A stretch of 36,695 bases of DNA from DATBIS01 sp036556805 (GCA_036556805.1 DATBIS010000085.1:1-36695); one strand, 5' to 3'; shown: positions 21,763 to 33,185, counted from the stretch's first letter. Translations and numbers: made by a program. Notes: generated by a model from the letters alone, not told the origin.

Positions 21763-22454
21763 CCACGAACGAGCGGTCTGAAGGCGGCACGGGCGAGAAG
21801 CTCCGCGTGATGGTCGTGGACGACCACGCGCTCTTCCGCCGCGGGCTCGAGATGGTTCTGCAGCAGGAACCCGACCTCGACCTGGTGGGTGAGGCTTCGG
21901 ACGGCGCGGAGGCCGTCGAGCGCGTGCCCGAGCTCATGCCGGACGTCGTGCTGATGGACGTGCGGATGCCGCGCCGGTCGGGCATCGAGGCGGCGGGGCA
22001 GATCAAGGAGCTCCTGCCGCACGTGAAGATCCTCATGCTCACGATCTCCGACGAGGAGGCCGACCTCTACGACGCCATCAAGGCCGGCGCGAGCGGCTAC
22101 CTGCTGAAGGAGATCCCGATCGAGGAGGTCGCCGACGCGATCCGGTCGGTGTGGCAGGGTCAGTCGCGCATCTCGCCCTCGATGGCATCGAAGCTCCTCA
22201 CGGAGTTCGCGAACATGTCGAAGGGCACCGAGGACCGGCCGCAGATGCCGGCGCCGAGGCTCACCGACCGCGAGATGGAGGTCCTGAAGCTCGTCGCGCA
22301 GGGCATGAACAACCGCGACATCGCGAAGGAGCTCTTCATCTCCGAGAACACCGTGAAGAACCACATCCGCAACATCCTGGAGAAGCTGCACCTCCACTCG
22401 CGCATGGAGGCCGTGGTGTACGCGGTGCGCGAGAAGCTCCTCGAGATCACCTGA
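21759..22454 (+). CDS. NarL/FixJ-type response regulator
   Basis: This is a two-component transcription factor of 231 residues. The receiver domain (about 15-130) has the acidic pair VVDDHALFRRG (DD at 21-22), the phosphoacceptor Asp67 in LMDVRMP, and the conserved Lys in GYLLKE near 113. The LuxR-type helix-turn-helix is at about 167-225 (LTDREMEVLKLVAQGMNNRDIAKELF, SENTVKNHI). The TTG start, inside the hpf stop (TTGA), is preceded by AGGGGTGAAG. The next in-frame Met would cut into the receiver. No histidine kinase is encoded nearby, so its partner is elsewhere. Cotranscription with hpf suggests a stress or growth-phase role, which is inference. Confidence 0.92.
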   Translation: MTTNERSEGGTGEKLRVMVVDDHALFRRGLEMVLQQEPDLDLVGEASDGAEAVERVPELMPDVVLMDVRMPRRSGIEAAGQIKELLPHVKILMLTISDEEADLYDAIKAGASGYLLKEIPIEEVADAIRSVWQGQSRISPSMASKLLTEFANMSKGTEDRPQMPAPRLTDREMEVLKLVAQGMNNRDIAKELFISENTVKNHIRNILEKLHLHSRMEAVVYAVREKLLEIT

Positions 22455-22468
22455 GCCCGATTGCTCGG

Positions 22469-22957
22469 ATGACCGATCCCTCGCTCGAAGCCGCCCGGCA
22501 GATCTTGGCGGAGGAGCTCGACGCGATGCGTCAGGCTCTGGACGGCATAACCGTGGAAGCCCTGCGATGGCGCCCCGCGGGCGACGACACGAACCCGATC
22601 GACGTCCTCGTGGTCCACGCGATGCACAGCACGAGGTGGTGGTTGTCGGCAGCGACCGGCGCCGAGATGCCGGAGCGCGATCGCCCATCCGAGTTCCTCA
22701 CGGAGGCTACCGACGCGGACGAACTCCGGTCGCTCTTCGAGGAGTTCGCCGCCGAGTGTCAGGGGTTGCTCGAGACGGCGCCGGCGTTCGACGCCGGCGC
22801 GGAGCGAACGGCGTCGCTCACGTCGAGAGGCGGACGGTCCAGAAGCTCCGACAAGGTCACGGCCGCCTGGGCCCTGCTGCACGCGCTCGAGCATCTGCGC
22901 GAGCACGTCGCGCACGCCTCCCTCACGCGCCAGCTCTGGGAGGCGCGCCCGCGCTGA
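22469..22957 (+). CDS. DinB-like four-helix-bundle protein
   Basis: The protein has 162 residues and is all-helical in appearance. Histidines match the metal-binding triad of the DinB/DUF664 superfamily: HAMHSTRWW near residue 50 and HALEHLREHV near 140. The N-terminal helix ILAEELDAMRQALDGITVEALRWRP resembles the family, in which the same helix is followed by a Pro-rich turn. Related proteins are bacillithiol or mycothiol transferases and stress proteins, but no specific reaction can be assigned. It begins 14 nt after the response regulator stop; no strong ribosome site is visible before the ATG. Confidence 0.72.
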   Translation: MTDPSLEAARQILAEELDAMRQALDGITVEALRWRPAGDDTNPIDVLVVHAMHSTRWWLSAATGAEMPERDRPSEFLTEATDADELRSLFEEFAAECQGLLETAPAFDAGAERTASLTSRGGRSRSSDKVTAAWALLHALEHLREHVAHASLTRQLWEARPR

Positions 22958-22968
22958 GCGCCCGAACG

Positions 22969-22974
22969 TAAGCT
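22969..22974 (+). promoter_or_regulatory. Putative leaderless -10 box of the thiamine-diphosphate enzyme
   Basis: TAAGCT ends 6 nt before the ATG at 22981. There is no ribosome-binding site in the 23-bp gap, so the message is predicted to start at the initiation codon. Confidence 0.5.
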
Positions 22975-22980
22975 GCACCG

Positions 22981-24630
22981 ATGGGCGAACCCCGCACGAC
23001 CGCCGCGCGCCTGCTCGTCGACTGCCTGGTGAACGAGGGCGTCGAGGTCGTCTTCGGTCTCCCCGGCGAAGAGAACCTGCACGTCATCGACGCGCTCGCC
23101 GACTCTCCGATCCGGTTCGTGACGACCCGCGACGAGCGCGGCGCGGCGTTCATGGCCGACACGTACGGATCGCTCACCGGCAAGGCCGGCGTCTGCCTCG
23201 CGACGCTCGGGCCGGGAGCGATCAACCTGCTCCTCGGCATGGCGAACGCGCAACTGGACTCACATCCACTCGTCGCGATCACCGCGCAGGGTGGTCTCGA
23301 CCGCATCTACAAGGAGTCCCATCAGTACGTCGATCTCGTCTCGCTGTTCCGACCGGTCACGAAGTGGGGCGAGATGCTCTTCGCGCCCGAGGCGACGGCG
23401 GAGATCACGCGGAAGGCGTTCAAGCAGGCGCAGACCGAGCGGCCGGGCGCGACCTTCGTGATCCTGCCCGAGGACGTGGGGGAGCGCGAGGTGGCCGGGC
23501 AGCCGCTCCCCGTGAACGTGCCGAGGGATCCCTCGCCCTCCGAGGAGCAGGTGCACCGGGCGGCGCACGTGCTCGAGGCGGCGCGCCGCGCGGTGGTGCT
23601 CGCGGGGCCAGGAGTCGCGCGCGACCACGCCGAGGACGCGCTCGTGCGCTTCTCGGAGCGGCTGGAGATCCCGGTGGCCACCACGTTCCTGGGCAAAGGC
23701 GTCTTCCCCGATGACCATCCCAACGCCCTGGGGACGATCGGCTTCATGGTGAAGGACTACGCGAACTTCGGCTTCGACCAGGCCGACGTCGTCGTCGCCG
23801 TCGGCTACGACCTCGTGGAGTACGCGCCGGGGCGCTGGAACCCGAACCACGACAAGCGGATCGTGCACGTCCACCGCACCGTCGCGGAGGTCGACTCGGC
23901 CTACACGCTCGCGGTGGGGCTCCAGGGGAACATCGCGGAGACGCTCGACGAGATCTCGTCGTCCACCGACATGCACGCGATCACCGGGCCCGGCGCTCCC
24001 GTGCGGCATCTCGTGCGCGAGGAGCTCGATCGGGGCGGGCAGGACGACGCCTTCCCGCTCAAGCCACAACGGATCGTGCACGACGTCCGCGAGGCGATGG
24101 GGCGCGACGACGTCGTGCTCTGCGACACGGGTGCCGCGAAGATGTGGATGGCGCGGTTGTACCCGACGTATCGCCCGAACACCTGCCTGATCTCGAACGG
24201 CCTCGCGACGATGGGGTTCTCGCTGCCCGGCGCGCTCGCCGCGAAACTGGTGCATCCCGAGCGCAGGGTGCTCGCGGCGACCGGCGACGGCGCGTTCCTG
24301 ATGAGCGCCGCGGAGCTCGAGACCGCCGTGCGCGAACGCGTGCCGTTCGTCGTGCTCGTGTGGGTCGACGGCGGCTACGGGTTGATCGGGTGGAAGCAGG
24401 ACATCCACTTCGGCCGCCGCGCCGCCGTGTCGTTCGGCAACCCCGACTTCGTGCGGTTCGCGGAGAGCTTCGGGGCTCGGGGGTACGCGATCGGCTCGGC
24501 CGGCGAGCTGCTTCCCACGCTGCGCAAGGCCCTGGACGACGAGGTCGTGAGCGTGATCGCGGTGCCGGTCGACTACGGCGAGAACGCGCGGCTGATGGCG
24601 AGGCTCGGAGAGCTCACCGACGCGATCTAG
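22981..24630 (+). CDS. Thiamine-diphosphate-dependent enzyme, acetolactate synthase-like
   Basis: This 549-residue protein has the three-domain layout of acetohydroxyacid synthase large subunits and catabolic acetolactate synthase (AlsS). Visible are FGLPGEENLHVIDAL near 25-39, the activating Glu52 in TTRDERGAAFMAD, ATLGPGAINLLLGMANAQLDSHPLVAITAQ near 79-108, the central domain around VVLAGPGVA, and the cofactor site starting GDG at 435-437. The GDG motif normally ends in NN, but here the corresponding place reads VDGGYGLIGWKQ (Asp463-Gly464-Gly465). Lack of a small-subunit gene fits an AlsS-type or another decarboxylase or ligase specificity. Substrate is undetermined. Confidence 0.85.
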   Translation: MGEPRTTAARLLVDCLVNEGVEVVFGLPGEENLHVIDALADSPIRFVTTRDERGAAFMADTYGSLTGKAGVCLATLGPGAINLLLGMANAQLDSHPLVAITAQGGLDRIYKESHQYVDLVSLFRPVTKWGEMLFAPEATAEITRKAFKQAQTERPGATFVILPEDVGEREVAGQPLPVNVPRDPSPSEEQVHRAAHVLEAARRAVVLAGPGVARDHAEDALVRFSERLEIPVATTFLGKGVFPDDHPNALGTIGFMVKDYANFGFDQADVVVAVGYDLVEYAPGRWNPNHDKRIVHVHRTVAEVDSAYTLAVGLQGNIAETLDEISSSTDMHAITGPGAPVRHLVREELDRGGQDDAFPLKPQRIVHDVREAMGRDDVVLCDTGAAKMWMARLYPTYRPNTCLISNGLATMGFSLPGALAAKLVHPERRVLAATGDGAFLMSAAELETAVRERVPFVVLVWVDGGYGLIGWKQDIHFGRRAAVSFGNPDFVRFAESFGARGYAIGSAGELLPTLRKALDDEVVSVIAVPVDYGENARLMARLGELTDAI

Positions 24631-24666
24631 CGGCGGCGCCGCTCCGGGCTGAACGGGGGCAGCCGA

Positions 24667-24672
24667 TACAAT
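24667..24672 (+). promoter_or_regulatory. Putative secA -10 box
   Basis: TACAAT lies 37 nt before the secA GTG. Transcription from about 24679 would give a 31-nt leader carrying AAGGA (24701-24705) four bases before the start. No -35 box is obvious. Confidence 0.5.
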
Positions 24673-24709
24673 CGAAGGTCAAGCCCAAGCCCCGAACGCG
24701 AAGGACACC

Positions 24710-27397
<2,688 letters not shown>

Positions 27398-27407
27398 TCG
27401 ATGAGCG

Positions 27408-27442
27408 CGATGGAGCCGACCGCGCGGTGGTCGGCTCCATCG
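27408..27442 (+). terminator. 14-bp hairpin after secA
   Basis: CGATGGAGCCGACC (27408-27421) and GGTCGGCTCCATCG (27429-27442) form a perfect 14-bp stem with a 7-nt loop, beginning 10 nt after the secA stop. No T-tract follows. Strong hairpins without U-runs are commonly proposed as actinobacterial terminators. Confidence 0.75.
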
Positions 27443-27443
27443 A

Positions 27444-27602
27444 GTGAGGCCGAGAGGGGATCGCCTCACGGTGACGGGAGCGGGTGCCTGCCTCCCCCTC
27501 CCGACGCCTCGAACCTACGCCGGGCCCACAGGCGAGGTCTGTGTCGGCCGCCACCGCTCTTCGGTGATGTGCGTCACGCGCCGGCTCGATCCGACGCGCT
27601 GC
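27444..27602 (+). other. Gap between secA and prfB, no gene seen
   Basis: No plausible gene lies here. Two inverted repeats are visible: GTGAGGC/GCCTCAC (27444-27450 with 27463-27469, 12-nt loop) and CACCG/CGGTG around 27553-27567. The open frame through this stretch that ends at 27683 is simply the untranslated region read into the start of prfB. Confidence 0.5.
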
Positions 27603-27608
27603 TACGAT
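27603..27608 (+). promoter_or_regulatory. Putative leaderless -10 box of prfB
   Basis: TACGAT ends 6 nt before the GTG at 27615. No Shine-Dalgarno sequence precedes the GTG, which supports a leaderless prfB message. Confidence 0.55.
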
Positions 27609-27614
27609 CGCCGC

Positions 27615-28725
27615 GTGAGCGACCACGGCGAACGACTCGAGAAGCTCTCGGAGCGCGTCTCGGCGGCGAAGGAGTTCCTTTGACGTCGAGGGCAAGCGCG
27701 CCCAGATCGCGGAGCTCGAGCAGCAGACCGCGGACACGTCGCTCTGGGACGACCCGGTCCGGGCCCGTCAGCTGACGCAGCGGCTCTCCCGCCTGAGCGG
27801 CGAGATCGAGCGCTACGAGTCGCTCGAACGCCGGGTCGCCGACGCGGGGGCGATGGCCGAGCTGTTGGAGGCGGAGGTCGACGCGGAGCTCGATCGGGAG
27901 CTCGGCGCCTCGCTCTCCTCGCTCGAGGCCGACATGGAGCGGGTCGAGCTCGCCGCGCTCCTCTCGGGCGAGTACGACGACGCGGACGCCGTCGCCACGA
28001 TCCAGGCCGGCGCCGGCGGCACGGAGTCGCAGGACTGGGCCGAGATGCTCCTGCGGATGTACTCGCGCTGGGCCGAGACCGAGGGGTTCGCCCTCGAGCT
28101 CGACGAGATCCACCCCGGCGAGGAAGCCGGCATCAAGAGCGCCACGATGATCGTGCACGGCGTGAACGCGTACGGCCTCCTCTCGGCCGAACGGGGCGTG
28201 CACCGGCTGGTGCGGATCTCCCCGTTCGACGCCCAGAAGCGACGGCACACGTCGTTCGCGCGGCTCGACGTGATCCCGCTGCTCGACGAGGCCACCGAGG
28301 ACGACATCGAGATCGACCCGAAGGACCTGCGCATCGACGTGTACCGCTCGACCGGGCCCGGCGGTCAGTCCGTGAACACCACGGACTCCGCCGTGCGAAT
28401 CACGCACCTGCCGACCGGCATCCAGGCGGCGTGCCAGAACGAGCGGTCACAGCTCCAGAACAAGGCCGTGGCCATGCAGATCCTGAAGGCGAGGCTGGCG
28501 GAGCTCGCGCGCGAGCAGCACGCCGAGAAGATCGAGGAGCTCCGGGGCGAGCGAAAGGCCGTCGACTTCGGGTCCCAGATCCGCTCGTACGTGCTCGCGC
28601 CGTACCAGATGGTGAAGGACCATCGCACCGACGTCGAGGTGGGCGATCCGGGCCGCGTGCTCGACGGCGACCTCGAGCGCTTCATCGAGGCCGAGCTGCG
28701 ACGGCGCGCTTCCTCGACGAGCTAA
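27615..28725 (+). CDS. prfB: Peptide chain release factor 2, with programmed +1 frameshift
   Basis: RF2 releases peptides at UGA and UAA. The gene is read in two frames: 22 codons from GTG 27615 to CTT 27678-27680, then a +1 shift over the in-frame TGA at 27681, continuing with GAC at 27682 to TAA 28723-28725, for 369 residues in all. The main frame has the peptidyl-transferase motif GPGGQSVNTTDSAVRITH (about 241-258) and the stop-codon-reading SPFDAQKRRHTSFA region near 196-209, where SPF is diagnostic of RF2 rather than RF1. The N-terminal helical part (ERLEKLSERVS) lies in the first frame and continues logically in the second. The next gene starts 4 nt after the stop. Confidence 0.96.
27669..27684 (+). 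other. prfB: prfB programmed +1 frameshift site
   Basis: An internal Shine-Dalgarno-like AAGGAG lies 3 nt before CTTTGAC (27678-27684). This is the arrangement of E. coli prfB (AGGGGG, 3 nt, CTTTGAC). When RF2 is scarce, ribosomes pause at TGA, slip one base at CTT and continue with GAC, so RF2 regulates its own synthesis. Confidence 0.95.
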
Positions 28726-28729
28726 TCCC

Positions 28730-30742
28730 GTGACGCGACCCGCGGCGAAGGGCGACCGCACGCGTCTTCTCGTCGCGAGCTTCCTCATGCTGTTCGTAGA
28801 GCTCGCGCTGATCCGGGGCGCGGCGGCGAACGTGGTGTACCTGTCGTTCTTTACGAACCTCGTCCTGCTCGCGAGCTTCCTCGGGATCGGGCTCGGGTTC
28901 CTCCGCGCGGGCCGGGGGGCGGACGCGTTCGGGCAGGCGCCGGCGCTGCTCGCGGCCCTCGCGGGCTTCGTCCTGCTGTTCCCGGTACGGATCGGGCCGA
29001 CCGTGCAGGGCGTGCCGCGACTCGAGGGGCTGTTCGACACGCCGGCGATCCCGGAGTGGGTGTCGCTGCCGCTGATCTTCGCCGGGGTCGTGGCGGTGAT
29101 GGCCGCGATCGCCCACCGGGTCGCGAACCTCTTCGCGGGCTTCGCGCCGCTCGAGGCGTACCGACTGGACGTGCTGGGGAGCGTCGGGGGGATCGTAGCG
29201 TTCTCGGCGCTCTCGTTCGTGCAGGCCGATCCGCTTGCGTGGGCGGTCGTGATCGTGGTGGCGTTCGCGCTGCTGCAGCGCGCCGAGCTCACGCGCGCGT
29301 TCACCGCGAGCCTGGTGCTGCTGCTCGCCCTCGGCGCCGGCATCTCGCTCGCCCCGCGTGACGCGTGGTCGCCGTATCAGCGCGTGAGCTACCGGCCCGC
29401 GAGTCCGGACGGCCGGGTGGCGATCTTCGTGAACAACCGACCGCACCAGACGATGATGCCGCTCGACCTGCTGCTCCGCCTGCACCCCTTCTACGCGTAC
29501 CCGTACACGCACCTCGTGGGCGGGGGCCCGGGCAGCGTGCTGATCGTCGGGGCGGGGAGCGGGAACGACGTGGCGCTCGCGCTTCGAGAGGGCGCGACCC
29601 ACGTGGACGCGGTGGAGATCGATCCCGCGTTGCAGCGGCTCGGCGCGCGCTCGCATCCCGAGCACCCGTACGAGGACCCTCGCGTGAGTGTGCACATCGA
29701 CGACGGCCGTGCGTTCCTCGAGCGCTCGAACGCTCGGTACGACCTGATCCTGTTCGCGCTGCCGGACTCGCTCACGCTCGTGTCGGGACAGGGCGGGCTG
29801 CGCCTCGAGAGCTATCTGTTCACGCGGGAGGCGATCGAATCGGTGCGAGACCATCTGGCGCCCGACGGCGTGTTCTCCATGTACAACTACTACCGGCCCG
29901 ACACGTTCGCGCGCTACGCGGGCACGCTCGCCGAGGTCTTCGGGCACGCGCCGTGCTTCGACGGCGGGCGGGTCGGCGCGAGGACCAGGACGCAGTCCGT
30001 GCTCACCGTCGCGCGTTCGCCCGACGGGATCGCCTGCGCCACGCCGTGGGAGCAGTCGGCACCCGCGCCCGAGCCGGCCACCGACGACCATCCCTTCCCC
30101 TATCTGCGCGGGCGGACGATCCCCGCGTCGTACGCGATCGCGCTGATGCTGATCCTCCTCGCGTCGGTCGCGATCGTGCGGCGGGGCGCGGGCCGGCCGC
30201 TGCGGGAGATGCGGCCGTACCTCGACCTCTTCCTGATGGGCGGCGCGTTCCTGCTGCTCGAGACGAAGAGCGTGGTGCAGTTCGCCTTGCTGTTCGGCAC
30301 GACGTGGTTCGTGAACTCGCTCGTGTTCGCGGGCATCTTGCTCTCGGTTCTCGCGGCGGTCGAGGTCGCGCGGCGGGTCTCGCTGCCGGGGCCGAGGGTG
30401 CTCTTCGGCGCGCTGCTGCTCGCGCTCGTGGTGGCGTGGGCCGTGCCGCCCTCGGCGCTGCTGTCGCTCGCGCCCGTGCCGCGCTTCGCGGCGGCGACCG
30501 GGCTCGCGTTCGCGCCGGTCTTCCTCGCGAACCTGATCTTCGCGCAGCGGTTCCGGGACGTGGGCGCCTCGACGATCGCGTTCGGGGCGAACCTGCTCGG
30601 CGCGATGGTCGGCGGCGTGCTCGAGTACGCCTCGCTGGTGGTCGGATACCGCGCGCTGCTGCTGCTGGTGGGCGCGCTCTACCTGGGCGCGTTCCTCACG
30701 AAGCCGGCTTCCGGCCGCGCGAGCGAGCCCGCCGGGACCTGA
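28730..30742 (+). CDS. Membrane protein with central spermidine synthase-like methyltransferase-fold domain
   Basis: This 670-residue protein has about six membrane helices (residues 10-210), a soluble Rossmann-type domain (about 225-440) and about six more helices (465-660). The soluble part resembles spermidine synthases: VLIVGAGSGNDVALALREGATHVDAVEIDPAL near 269-300 (nucleotide loop and the acidic residue), HIDDGRAFL near 322, and LILFALPDSLTLVSGQGGLRLESYLFT near 338. The usual Asp-rich catalytic stretch (DxxDP) reads LFALPDS here, so aminopropyl transfer is uncertain. Proteins of this build are common in Actinobacteria and poorly characterised. GTG at 28730 is 4 nt after prfB. Its last 47 bp overlap the convergent gene. 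Confidence 0.75.
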   Translation: MTRPAAKGDRTRLLVASFLMLFVELALIRGAAANVVYLSFFTNLVLLASFLGIGLGFLRAGRGADAFGQAPALLAALAGFVLLFPVRIGPTVQGVPRLEGLFDTPAIPEWVSLPLIFAGVVAVMAAIAHRVANLFAGFAPLEAYRLDVLGSVGGIVAFSALSFVQADPLAWAVVIVVAFALLQRAELTRAFTASLVLLLALGAGISLAPRDAWSPYQRVSYRPASPDGRVAIFVNNRPHQTMMPLDLLLRLHPFYAYPYTHLVGGGPGSVLIVGAGSGNDVALALREGATHVDAVEIDPALQRLGARSHPEHPYEDPRVSVHIDDGRAFLERSNARYDLILFALPDSLTLVSGQGGLRLESYLFTREAIESVRDHLAPDGVFSMYNYYRPDTFARYAGTLAEVFGHAPCFDGGRVGARTRTQSVLTVARSPDGIACATPWEQSAPAPEPATDDHPFPYLRGRTIPASYAIALMLILLASVAIVRRGAGRPLREMRPYLDLFLMGGAFLLLETKSVVQFALLFGTTWFVNSLVFAGILLSVLAAVEVARRVSLPGPRVLFGALLLALVVAWAVPPSALLSLAPVPRFAAATGLAFAPVFLANLIFAQRFRDVGASTIAFGANLLGAMVGGVLEYASLVVGYRALLLLVGALYLGAFLTKPASGRASEPAGT

Positions 30743-33134
30743 CCGTCGCCGTCACGACGGCGACGGCCCACGCACCCCACACGACCGCGGCGGCCGCGAT
30801 CCCTCGCGCGAGCGAGGGATCGCGGTAGGTGAGCCGGACCTCGTGGTCACCCGCCCCCACCGCGATGCCCTGACGGAACCCGTCGGCGGGCAGCACGGCC
30901 GCCGCGCGTCCGTCGACGGTGGCGCTCCATCCCTCGTCCCAGTTGTTGCGCACGACGACGATCGACGGTGCCTCGGCGCGCACCTCCACGACCACGTGCT
31001 CGGGATCGACCTCCGCGTACGTCGCCGAGCCCGCGCCGGCGCCCGGTTCGGCCGCGAGCCCCGGGTCCGACTCGAGCACCGCCTGGGCCCCCGGGTCGAA
31101 CCCGGACTGCAGCGACGTCCGGAGCGCCGTGAGTGGATCGCGCACGACCGCCCACCGCGGGGCCACCGAGACCCTCGGCTCCCACCCGTCGACCTGCAGC
31201 AGGTTGTAGCCGTTCGCCGACACCGCGACGGTGCCGGAGATTCCGGGAGGCAGCGACTGCCCGACGGGCACGACGAGGTACCGGACGCCGAGGAGCCGCA
31301 CGTCCGCGAGCGTGGGCTGGTTGATCACCGACGCGTTGTAGAAGACCGAGAGCCGGTTCGTCGCGCGGATGAACGACCAGTACCGCACCGGCTGGACGGG
31401 GTTGTAGCCGAGGACGTCGTGGATGCCGAACAGCGTCCCGCGCTCCATCGCGAGCGCCGGCCAGTCGCGGGGGCGCTGCGCGAACAGGTAGCCCTTCTCG
31501 AAGTACGCGGCGGGCGGGGCCCAGGTCAGGTAGCGGTCCTGCGTGTCGCGGAGCGCGCGCACGATCGGCGTCTCCCGGAGGAACTCGGAGGTCGGCACCG
31601 CCGGCCACCGCAGCACCTGCGGCACGATGTTCGGGTGTTCGCCGCTCTCGAGTCCCATGTAGACCGTTCCGCCCTGATACCCCTGCGCGTAGATCGCGCT
31701 GCCGACGAGCTCCGCCGCGAGGATCGAGACCAGCAGCAATCCGGCCCACCTCCGCCCCCTCGCGAGGGCGAGGAACGCGGGCAGAGCGGCCGCGACGCCG
31801 ATCGCGAGCTGGACGAATCGCTCCGGGTGCGCGCCGACCGCGAGCGGGAGCAGCAGGAAGATCGCGGCCCCGGCCACGACCCACCGAAGGACCGTTCGCC
31901 GGTCGGGCGGGCGGTCCCGAAGACCCTGCAGCCCGATCGCCGCGAGCACGGGCGCCGCAACCATCCACACGTAGCGCAACCGTCCCGGGTTGTGCAGGTA
32001 GACGTCGCCGTATGGAAGGTCGAGCACGGCAGTCCGGAACCACCTCGCGGTGACGAGCACGTTGAGCGTGAGCGCATACGTGAGCGCCGCCGAGAACCCG
32101 AAGGCCCACACGGCGACGCGGTGCCGCCGGTTCCGAAGGGCGAGTGGGATGCAGAGCAGGGTCACCGCGCCGGCAAAGGCCCCGGGGCCCGTGCCGATCG
32201 CGAGCGGCCACGCGGCCCACACGCCGTTCGTCTGGATCGCGAGGTCCTGGATGCCCTTCACGCGCTCCTCCGCGAGCGCGCCGTACCCGGCGTGCAGGCT
32301 CGATGCCTCGAGCAGGTTCACCCTCGGCAGCAGCACCGCGAGGCTCGCAAGCGGAAGGAACGCAAGGAATCCCACCACGAGGCCGGCCGCGGGCCACGGA
32401 CGCAGGGATCCGGCGCGGACCCCGGCCACCGCGTGCGCCGTGAGGTACGCGCCCACGAGCAAGGTGCAGATCCCGAGGCCGTGGCTCATGTGCGCCCCGG
32501 CGACCTGCGACCAGGCGAGCGCGGCGAGCCCGAGCCACGCGAGCCGCCCCGCGGATCCGTTCGCCTGCCGGTAGCCCGACGCGGCGGCAAGCACGATCGT
32601 CGTCCACCCGATCGCCCCGGCGAACGGCATCGCGACGGCGACGATCGAGGTCGCCATCGGCATCGCGAGCGCGAGCCCGCCGAGCGTCGCGGAGAGCCGG
32701 CCGAGCGCCTCCTTCCGAAGGAACCAGAACATGCCGAGGCCCGCGAGGAGCGGGTTCACCACGATGAAGGCGCGCATCGCGGTCCCGGGCGAGAGGATCG
32801 AGAAGAGCGCCATCGGGGTCGCGTACAGCCACCCCGCCTGCGGATCGGCGGCGAACCGCGTGCCGGTCATCTCGAACGGGTTCCATAGCGGCACGTGGCC
32901 GCTCGCGAGCGATCTTCCGAGAAACGAGAACCTCGGCAACCAGAACGCGAGGATGTCGGGATGCTGGTTCGTGACGTACGGCCGGAAGGCGAAGCCGCGC
33001 AACGCGAACAGGACGCACGCGACGATCAGCGCGGGGCCCGCGAGCGCGAGCCCGATCTCACGCCAGCGTGCGCTCGGTCCGTCGTGTTGCTCGCCGGCTT
33101 CCGGCGCTTCTTCGGCGCGCACGACGGTCTCCAC
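30696..33134 (-). CDS. YfhO-like polytopic membrane protein, probably glycan-related
   Basis: The 812-residue protein has about a dozen membrane helices in its first 520 residues and an extracytoplasmic C-terminal region with one last helix. Motifs like GHVPLWNPFEMTGTRFAADPQAGWLYATPM near 62-91 and the C-terminal VVRNNWDEGWSATVDGRAAAVLPADGFRQGIAVGAGDHEVRLTYRD match the YfhO family (compare YYPGWKAYVDG...GEHTV), whose Bacillus member acts in lipoteichoic acid glycosylation. The GTG at 33134 is chosen because a TACGCT box lies 6 nt upstream; the open frame continues upstream only antisense to ftsE. It is divergent from ftsE, and its stop lies 47 bp inside the convergent gene. Donor and acceptor are unknown. 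Confidence 0.78.
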   Translation of the reverse strand: METVVRAEEAPEAGEQHDGPSARWREIGLALAGPALIVACVLFALRGFAFRPYVTNQHPDILAFWLPRFSFLGRSLASGHVPLWNPFEMTGTRFAADPQAGWLYATPMALFSILSPGTAMRAFIVVNPLLAGLGMFWFLRKEALGRLSATLGGLALAMPMATSIVAVAMPFAGAIGWTTIVLAAASGYRQANGSAGRLAWLGLAALAWSQVAGAHMSHGLGICTLLVGAYLTAHAVAGVRAGSLRPWPAAGLVVGFLAFLPLASLAVLLPRVNLLEASSLHAGYGALAEERVKGIQDLAIQTNGVWAAWPLAIGTGPGAFAGAVTLLCIPLALRNRRHRVAVWAFGFSAALTYALTLNVLVTARWFRTAVLDLPYGDVYLHNPGRLRYVWMVAAPVLAAIGLQGLRDRPPDRRTVLRWVVAGAAIFLLLPLAVGAHPERFVQLAIGVAAALPAFLALARGRRWAGLLLVSILAAELVGSAIYAQGYQGGTVYMGLESGEHPNIVPQVLRWPAVPTSEFLRETPIVRALRDTQDRYLTWAPPAAYFEKGYLFAQRPRDWPALAMERGTLFGIHDVLGYNPVQPVRYWSFIRATNRLSVFYNASVINQPTLADVRLLGVRYLVVPVGQSLPPGISGTVAVSANGYNLLQVDGWEPRVSVAPRWAVVRDPLTALRTSLQSGFDPGAQAVLESDPGLAAEPGAGAGSATYAEVDPEHVVVEVRAEAPSIVVVRNNWDEGWSATVDGRAAAVLPADGFRQGIAVGAGDHEVRLTYRDPSLARGIAAAAVVWGAWAVAVVTATVRSRRARSRGRKPAS

Positions 33135-33140
33135 CCGGGC

Positions 33141-33146
33141 AGCGTA
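33141..33146 (-). promoter_or_regulatory. Putative leaderless -10 box of the YfhO-like gene
   Basis: On the minus strand TACGCT (plus-strand AGCGTA) is followed by 6 nt and GTG at 33134. It decides the start codon, since no ribosome-binding site is present. Confidence 0.5.
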
Positions 33147-33179
33147 CGGGAACGTCCCACCATCCGAGGGGGCCTTTGG

Positions 33180-33185
33180 TAGGGT
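33180..33185 (+). promoter_or_regulatory. Putative -10 box of the ftsEX-smpB unit
   Basis: TAGGGT lies 42 nt before the ftsE ATG at 33228. A start near 33192 would give a leader of about 36 nt. GGAG (33214-33217) is 10 nt before that ATG. Confidence 0.4.

Noticed and set aside
27444..27683. A separate small gene before prfB
   Set aside because: The open frame ends at the frameshift TGA of prfB; its last 22 codons are the true RF2 N terminus and the rest is the untranslated gap.
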